A stretch of 64,000 bases of DNA from Mannheimia indoligenes (GTDB lineage Bacteria > Pseudomonadota > Gammaproteobacteria > Enterobacterales > Pasteurellaceae), in assembly GCF_036880405.1 (NCBI RefSeq), contig NZ_JBAJJM010000011.1:28987-92986 (forward strand). Direction: 5' to 3'. Under the pieces are notes generated by a model. That model was not told the DNA's origin, searched no databases, and worked only from the letters and a program-made list of their open reading frames with translations. A program made the position numbers and the translations under genes. This document shows positions 59,074-64,000 of the stretch, piece by piece. Positions within the stretch are counted from its first letter, which is position 1, and every line of letters starts with the position of its first letter.

Positions 59074-60534
59074 ATGAATTACACACTCGGCATTGACTGC
59101 GGCGGCACTTTTATCAAAGCTGCACTTTTTGACAATCAAGGCAATATTCAAGCACTTCATCGTGAAAATGTATCTGTAATTAGCGAAACAGCAGGCTACG
59201 CAGAACGTGATATGCAACAGCTTTGGGCGATTTGTGCGGAAGTGGTGCGTTTAACGATCGAAAAAAGTGGCGTAAACCCAAGCGATATCAAAGGTGTTGG
59301 CATTTCCGCTCAAGGTAAAGGGGCATTTTTGCTCGATAAAAACAAGCAACCGCTTGGGCGTGCCATTCTTTCTTCCGACCAACGTTCTTTAGAGATTGTG
59401 AAACAGTGGCAAGCTGAGGGAATTCCACAGAAACTTTACCCCATCACTCGCCAAACGCTGTGGACAGGTCATCCAGTTTCCATTTTGAAATGGATACAGA
59501 AAAATCAACCCGAACGTTATGCACAAATCGGCTCAGTGCTGATGTCGCACGATTATTTGCGTTTTTGCCTAACCGGCGAGCTGCATTGTGAGGAAACCAA
59601 TATTTCTGAAAGTAATCTCTACAATATGGCGAAGGGCGAATACGATCAAAGTTTAGCTGATTTGCTCGGTATGCCTGATGTGTTAGAAAAAGTACCGCCG
59701 GTGATTGAGCCGAATAAAATTGCAGGTTATGTAACTGAAGAGGCGGCAAAATTAACAGGTTTAGCCGTAGGTACGCCTGTTGTTGGTGGTTTATTTGATG
59801 TGGTTTCAACGGCTCGCTGTGCAGGTTTAGATGATGAAACAAAGCTCAACGTGGTACTAGGGACTTGGTCGGTGGTAAGTGGTATTACTGATAATATCGA
59901 TTTAAGCCAAGAATTACCATTTGTTTATGGGCGTTATGCTGAAGCAGGTAAATTTATTGTGCACGAGGCAAGCCCGACATCGGCAGGCAATTTGGAATGG
60001 TTTGTTAAACAATGGAGCAATTTAAGCTACCAAGAAATTAATGAGGGCATTGCCGCATTACCGCCGGCAGGCAGTTCGGTGTTGTTTGTACCGTTCCTTT
60101 ACGGCTCAAATGCAGGTTTGGGTATGCAGGCAAGTTTCTACGGAATGCAGTCTTACCATACGCAAATGCACTTGCTACAAGCAATTTATGAAGGGGTACT
60201 GTTTAGCTTAATGACGCACTTAAACCGTATGTTTATTCGCTTCCCACAAACTAATGTGCTACGAGTTACAGGCGGACCGGTGAAATCAACAGTCTGGATG
60301 CAAATGTTGGCGGATTTAACAGGAATGAGGCTCGAAGTACCACAAGTGGAAGAAACAGGCTGCTTAGGTGCGGCATTGATGGCTATGCAAGGTGTTGGGT
60401 TGGATATTAGTCAAGTACAAGCCCTAAATGCAGAAATGCAAGTGTTTGAGCCAAATGTTGAAAATTACTCAGCATATCAGACGAAATATCAGCGTTATCA
60501 AAAACTAACTGAGGCACTTAAAGCGATGATTTAA
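59074..60534 (+). CDS. lyxK: L-xylulose/3-keto-L-gulonate kinase
   Basis: FGGY-family kinase of 486 residues: an N-terminal ATP/substrate motif GIDCGGTFIKAALFD (about 5-19), the ISAQGKGAFLLD block (about 77-88) and the C-terminal VTGGPVKSTVWMQMLADLTG (about 398-417). In E. coli and Haemophilus LyxK phosphorylates L-xylulose and 3-keto-L-gulonate, matching the product of DlgD. The start at 59074 has AAGGA 7 nt upstream; ATG at 59071 is also possible. The decarboxylase and epimerases usually following (sgbH, sgbU, sgbE) are absent; capsule genes follow instead. Confidence 0.92.
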   Translation: MNYTLGIDCGGTFIKAALFDNQGNIQALHRENVSVISETAGYAERDMQQLWAICAEVVRLTIEKSGVNPSDIKGVGISAQGKGAFLLDKNKQPLGRAILSSDQRSLEIVKQWQAEGIPQKLYPITRQTLWTGHPVSILKWIQKNQPERYAQIGSVLMSHDYLRFCLTGELHCEETNISESNLYNMAKGEYDQSLADLLGMPDVLEKVPPVIEPNKIAGYVTEEAAKLTGLAVGTPVVGGLFDVVSTARCAGLDDETKLNVVLGTWSVVSGITDNIDLSQELPFVYGRYAEAGKFIVHEASPTSAGNLEWFVKQWSNLSYQEINEGIAALPPAGSSVLFVPFLYGSNAGLGMQASFYGMQSYHTQMHLLQAIYEGVLFSLMTHLNRMFIRFPQTNVLRVTGGPVKSTVWMQMLADLTGMRLEVPQVEETGCLGAALMAMQGVGLDISQVQALNAEMQVFEPNVENYSAYQTKYQRYQKLTEALKAMI

Positions 60535-60553
60535 CGGACTTTAAACACGTTTT

Positions 60554-60597
60554 ACAAGCGGTCATATTTTGTAAAAAAATTGCAAATTATGACCGCT
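60554..60597. terminator. Bidirectional inverted uptake-signal terminator
   Basis: AAGCGGTCATA and TATGACCGCTT pair across an A/T-rich loop between the convergent lyxK and kpsS-like genes. Confidence 0.78.
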
Positions 60598-60603
60598 TTT
60601 GGT

Positions 60604-61815
60604 TTATAAATTATAGGGATAACGAAGAATTGATTTATTATAGAAATTACCGTTAATATGTGTTTTATGTAAATGATATTGGCGATAACCTTTAAATACT
60701 TCCTCATTTGGTAGTTGTGGGTTCACCCAAAAAGTATCTAATGATTGCTGATCCGTTAATCCTTCAAAATCGTAATTTGCTCGCCCTAAGGTTTTTACCG
60801 GCATATTATGTAATAAACCTGAAAGCCCGCTTGTTGAATTTAATGTAACCATACCTTTCCCTTTTCTTAAGAAAACAGGTAAAGGTACATCGTGAATATA
60901 AAAAACTTTATTGTTTAGATGAGGGTATTTTTCTAAAAATTCATAAATTACAATTTTATAATCGATAAACCCTCTATCCATTGGATGATGTTTGATAATT
61001 AAATTTAAATGTGAGGGAGCAAATTTTGCAAAAGAAGTTAATACTTCTCGTAAAAAAATCTCAACACTTTTTTGATCGCTATGTACTCTTACTTGTGTGT
61101 CATCGTAAACTTGTAGTGGTACAATAAAAAAATTGCCGAATTCACCATTTTCTACTCTTTTTGCAAAGCCACTATCATATAACCAATAACATAGTCTTTT
61201 TATGATAGATTTTGACCATAAATTAAGATAATACCTTAAATTGATAAAACGATGATGTTGATATTTAGGATATTCTTTACGCGTCTCATAGGCTTTTAAA
61301 TAATAAGAGATAGCTCTCTTTGCCATATATTTAAAGCCTTTTGAAACTTTTTCAGGTTCAGGGGAATCTAGTTTTGAATATTCTAAAAAGAAAGATTGAT
61401 TTCTCGGCAGTGGAGAAAATGCATTTACACCCCATTTTTCGAGAGTAATATATTCGGGGCGGAAATAACCTTCTTCAAATGCCCAGAAAATAATATCTAA
61501 ATTTGAGCAAACATTTTTAGCTATCTTATGGTAATAACGATTATCGCCAAAACATAAGATATTATCTATTTTATTTTTCTGGCAAAAATTAACTAAGAAA
61601 TTTTCAAAATTTTCTAAACTATCACGATAAGCAAAAGTGTTTGATCTATCATTCGGATAAAAATATTCATCACCACCATTGAAGTTTAATTTAAAGACTG
61701 TTTTTTGTTCTTTTTCTAGCCAATTTGCAAAATCTGTGAAAAAATATCCTATCGGACCTTGTAATAACAAAATCCGTTGGCTATTTTTAATTAATTCATC
61801 TAAATAATGTTCCAT
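60604..61815 (-). CDS. kpsS: Capsule Kdo-linker glycosyltransferase, KpsS/LipB/PhyB type
   Basis: A 403-residue cytoplasmic capsule polysaccharide biosynthesis protein. It has the family opening ILLLQGPIGYFFTDFANWL (about 15-33), WAFEEGYFRPEYITLE (about 109-125), VPLQVYDDTQVRVHS (about 232-246) and IKHHPMDRG (about 280-288). KpsS adds Kdo to phosphatidylglycerol and works with KpsC to build the poly-Kdo linker of group 2-type capsules. In Pasteurella and Neisseria the homologues are named phyB and lipB. It lies 23 nt after the KpsC homologue. AT-rich composition is typical of capsule loci. Confidence 0.88.
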   Translation of the reverse strand: MEHYLDELIKNSQRILLLQGPIGYFFTDFANWLEKEQKTVFKLNFNGGDEYFYPNDRSNTFAYRDSLENFENFLVNFCQKNKIDNILCFGDNRYYHKIAKNVCSNLDIIFWAFEEGYFRPEYITLEKWGVNAFSPLPRNQSFFLEYSKLDSPEPEKVSKGFKYMAKRAISYYLKAYETRKEYPKYQHHRFINLRYYLNLWSKSIIKRLCYWLYDSGFAKRVENGEFGNFFIVPLQVYDDTQVRVHSDQKSVEIFLREVLTSFAKFAPSHLNLIIKHHPMDRGFIDYKIVIYEFLEKYPHLNNKVFYIHDVPLPVFLRKGKGMVTLNSTSGLSGLLHNMPVKTLGRANYDFEGLTDQQSLDTFWVNPQLPNEEVFKGYRQYHLHKTHINGNFYNKSILRYPYNL

Positions 61816-61838
61816 TCAGAGACCTTCGCTAAATTTAA

Positions 61839-63929
61839 TTAATGCTGTGAAGTTTGACTAAAAACTCGATAAAGTTGTTTTAACTTTCCATATTGTTTAC
61901 TTATCCAAGAACGCTTAATACCGTGATTAGATAATTGTTGCTTCTGTTGCATTAATAAATTAATGGCTTGATTGGCATCAATAAATTTACCCTGAATGGG
62001 GTCAATATAAAGCGGATAATAAATTAATGTTGCTGCAATTAATTGTGATAATGTAAGTGTTTTATTACGGCGTTCTATTTGTAATAAATCTTCCGTTAGC
62101 CCCCAACCAGCATAGAAGGGTATTCCATAACAATGCACTTTTTTACCTCTTAATAATGCTTCGAAACCAGCTAGAGAAGTCATTGTGTGCACTTCATCCA
62201 CTTTTAAAATACAATCTAAAATATTCACATTATCGACAATAAGATCAGCAAAATAGAGAGCTTCCATCTTTGGAATATTGCCAATTCGATTTCCACTAAC
62301 TACATCAGGATGCGGTTTATAAACAATATAGGCTGTAGGGTTTAGCTCTCTGACTTTTTTTAATAAATCCAGATTTTTCTTAATTTGTGGAGAACCTGAT
62401 TTAATTGAAGCATCATCTTCAACCTGCCCCGGCACTAAAATAATTTTTTTGCCTTGAGCATTAAAATCGACATCGCCACTACCTACATTGTATTTTCCAA
62501 TATGGCTTGCAACTAACTTTTGTCTTAGAGCTTCAGCATTAGACAAATCATTATCAGAAAAATGTTCTGCCTTTAATAAAATTTGTTCTAATCGGGAAGT
62601 AGTTTCCGCATTAAAATAAATGCCTAAATCGTCAACCACTAATGAAAGTGGAGCAACTAAATTTGCTCCTAGCCCAACAGAACGAATAAAACCATCTTCC
62701 ATTCTTAGTAACGGAATATTATTTTGTTTCGCAAATTGTAGAATTTCAGGTTTACCATTACTCCAAACAAGAATTTTTGCATTCTCTGCAAGCGGTCGTT
62801 TTTCTAAAGAATTTAACGAACGTACAAAATGCAATTTACATTGTGGTAGGTTAAAAAATGGCTTAATGACTGCCTGTTTCCATAAAGACATTCCAACACA
62901 ATAAAGATTTCCGCTTAAACGTTGATTCAATATTTTTACTTTATGCAAATAATCAATCACATCAAAAATTGAACCACTCTCGCCAGTATTTGGATTAATA
63001 TAACGGCTATAATTAAAATAAGCAGCATAAAAAAGCTGAAGTAATGAACGTTTTACCCTTCTATTTTGCTGAAAAAGTGATTGAACATTCTCATTTCGAT
63101 CATCCGTTATCCCCCAACCGGCAAACCAGGGCACGCCGAAAGTAATCACTTTTTTGCCTAATAACAATGCTTCAAACCCCATTTGAGAAGTTACGCAATA
63201 AACTTTCTCACACCATTTAATTAGACTTGCCGGGTTTACATCTTCGGTAATAATCCGTACTTTATCGGTATATTGGGGTAAATCAGTTAGATAGCCTTTT
63301 TTCTTACCACTTAACACATCTGGATGGGTTTTTACCCAAATTTGAGCATCAGGATTTTCAGTTATTGCGGATTCTAACATCTTATTAAAATCAGCTTCGC
63401 TCGCTTGCCCATATTTCACTGCCATATCGCCAAAGGTTTGGTCGATAACTAACACAATCTTACTCTCTGGAGGGACTTGCTCGCAGAAATCTAATGCGTG
63501 ATTATATTTTGACAGTTGGTAAGTTAAAATTTGAGATAAAGCTTTCTCCGCATTTTTTATTTTAGCTTCATCTTGCAAAGGTTGCTCTAGTAATAGATTT
63601 TCTAGACGAGATGGACGAGTCGTATCGTAATATATTCCTACATCATCATACACAAGAGAAAATGGTGGATAGCCTTTTACACCCAAACCTAATGAGCGAA
63701 GAAAGCCGTCTTCTAATGATACAAAGGGCAAGTTGTGCTTAACTGCATAAGCACGAGCTTTTCGAGTAGAAGGGCGAAGCCCCCAACCAATCACCTGATC
63801 TATCAAGATTCTATGCGGAATAGCTCTCTTCAAATAAGAAGCAAAAATCATTCTGCAATCTGGTAAAAAGCTATTCAAGTTCGGGATATTGAGAATTCCT
63901 TTTGAGAAAATCAGTGAATTAATCATCAT
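61839..63929 (-). CDS. kpsC: Capsule Kdo-linker glycosyltransferase, KpsC/LipA/PhyA type
   Basis: A protein of about 697 residues made of two related halves. Each carries the marks of the KpsC Kdo transferase modules: VSLEDGFLRSLGLG and LLRMEDGFIRSVGLG, KTHPDVLSGKK and KPHPDVVSGNR, and GVPWFAGWGITDD and GIPFYAGWGLTED. The two modules add alternating Kdo linkages to extend the linker. Start ATG at 63929 (or 63926) opens on INSLIFSKG; the frame extends upstream into 22-bp tandem repeats, which are unlikely to be coding. No good ribosome site is visible. The serotype-specific capsule genes must lie beyond the window. Confidence 0.9.
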   Translation of the reverse strand: MMINSLIFSKGILNIPNLNSFLPDCRMIFASYLKRAIPHRILIDQVIGWGLRPSTRKARAYAVKHNLPFVSLEDGFLRSLGLGVKGYPPFSLVYDDVGIYYDTTRPSRLENLLLEQPLQDEAKIKNAEKALSQILTYQLSKYNHALDFCEQVPPESKIVLVIDQTFGDMAVKYGQASEADFNKMLESAITENPDAQIWVKTHPDVLSGKKKGYLTDLPQYTDKVRIITEDVNPASLIKWCEKVYCVTSQMGFEALLLGKKVITFGVPWFAGWGITDDRNENVQSLFQQNRRVKRSLLQLFYAAYFNYSRYINPNTGESGSIFDVIDYLHKVKILNQRLSGNLYCVGMSLWKQAVIKPFFNLPQCKLHFVRSLNSLEKRPLAENAKILVWSNGKPEILQFAKQNNIPLLRMEDGFIRSVGLGANLVAPLSLVVDDLGIYFNAETTSRLEQILLKAEHFSDNDLSNAEALRQKLVASHIGKYNVGSGDVDFNAQGKKIILVPGQVEDDASIKSGSPQIKKNLDLLKKVRELNPTAYIVYKPHPDVVSGNRIGNIPKMEALYFADLIVDNVNILDCILKVDEVHTMTSLAGFEALLRGKKVHCYGIPFYAGWGLTEDLLQIERRNKTLTLSQLIAATLIYYPLYIDPIQGKFIDANQAINLLMQQKQQLSNHGIKRSWISKQYGKLKQLYRVFSQTSQH

Positions 63930-63948
63930 TCTATAGTTTTTATTTAGG

Positions 63949-64000
63949 ATTTCTGCAAATGCTCTGCAGTATTTCTGCAAGTTCTCTGCAGTATTTCTGC
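63949..64000 (-). repeat. 22-bp tandem repeat upstream of kpsC, running off the window
   Basis: Units 63949-63970 and 63971-63992 agree at 20 of 22 positions (ATTTCTGCAARTKCTCTGCA plus GT), and a third begins at 63993. Each unit is itself a loose 11-bp repeat built on TCTGCA. The array starts 20 nt upstream of the kpsC start codon. The unit length is not a multiple of three. Confidence 0.85.

Noticed and set aside
63930..63980. Upstream extension of kpsC to an ATG at 63980.
   Set aside because: The added residues come from the tandem repeat, have no family similarity, and the unit length is not a multiple of three.
1..64000. CRISPR array.
   Set aside because: No regularly spaced direct repeats of 24-40 bp with unique spacers were seen; the only tandem arrays (31384-31429 and 63949-64000) have no spacers.
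1..64000. Prophage or integrative element.
   Set aside because: No integrase, portal, terminase, capsid or conjugation genes, and no insertion at tRNA-Sec, which is intact with its CCA end.
1..64000. Selenoprotein gene with in-frame UGA to go with selA/selB/selC.
   Set aside because: No formate dehydrogenase or SelD-like frame was recognised here; the users of the machinery must lie elsewhere.

Overview
The window is chromosomal DNA from a member of the Pasteurellaceae. The best clue is the many copies of an uptake-signal core ACAAGCGGT (reverse complement ACCGCTTGT), the Actinobacillus pleuropneumoniae/Mannheimia type, often as inverted pairs between genes. Gene content agrees: nanEKA, a fuc operon ordered as in Haemophilus, the dlgD-yiaLMNO-lyxK set, a LipA/LipB-type (KpsC/KpsS-type) capsule pair, and a FetA/FrpB-like receptor. 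I favour Mannheimia or a close relative; species cannot be fixed from this sequence alone.

Layout: 1-3.2 kb, 5'-truncated proS, a DUF1232 protein, mioC and an exported orphan. 3.3-6 kb, sialic acid catabolism (nanE-nanK-nanA, minus strand). 6-11 kb, selenocysteine machinery (tRNA-Sec, selA, selB), with a lipoprotein and an XRE/antitoxin/toxin cluster between selA and selB. 11-15.4 kb, a TAXI-type TRAP transporter plus a UspA protein. 15.4-18.9 kb, rsmB-trkA and yagU. 19-28.9 kb, complete L-fucose use (fucR, fucIKUAP, fucO, aldA) with consensus CRP sites. 29-35.5 kb, a TonB-dependent receptor and purL. 35.5-38 kb, an AT-rich accessory cassette: trypsin-like protease, small membrane protein and PD-(D/E)XK nuclease-like protein, next to REP-like and RAYT-transposase remnants. 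38-43 kb, periplasmic asparaginase, MsrPQ, an ECF sigma/anti-sigma pair, a lipoprotein and an oxidoreductase. 43.2-44.4 kb, an Abi/HEPN gene with a putative small terminated RNA in front. 44.5-48.5 kb, a transglutaminase-MerT-MerP cluster, kdsD, and a two-gene cassette bounded by a second, degenerate kdsD 3' end. 48.5-54.3 kb, mannitol use (mtlADR) and an SLC13 carrier. 54.5-60.5 kb, diketogulonate/xylulose uptake and catabolism. 60.6-64 kb, capsule linker genes, with 22-bp tandem repeats upstream running off the window end.

How it fits together: most of the window is a host-sugar scavenging chromosome (sialate, fucose, mannitol, ascorbate-type acids) under probable CRP control, with envelope stress repair (MsrPQ, ECF sigma) and capsule export. 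Novelty is concentrated in small AT-rich insertions: the protease/membrane/nuclease cassette near 36-38 kb, the RNA-terminator-Abi unit near 44 kb, the selA/selB insertion near 8-9 kb, and the kdsD-tail-bounded cassette near 47.5-48.5 kb. The first two look like defence or conflict systems; this is inferred from domains and architecture.
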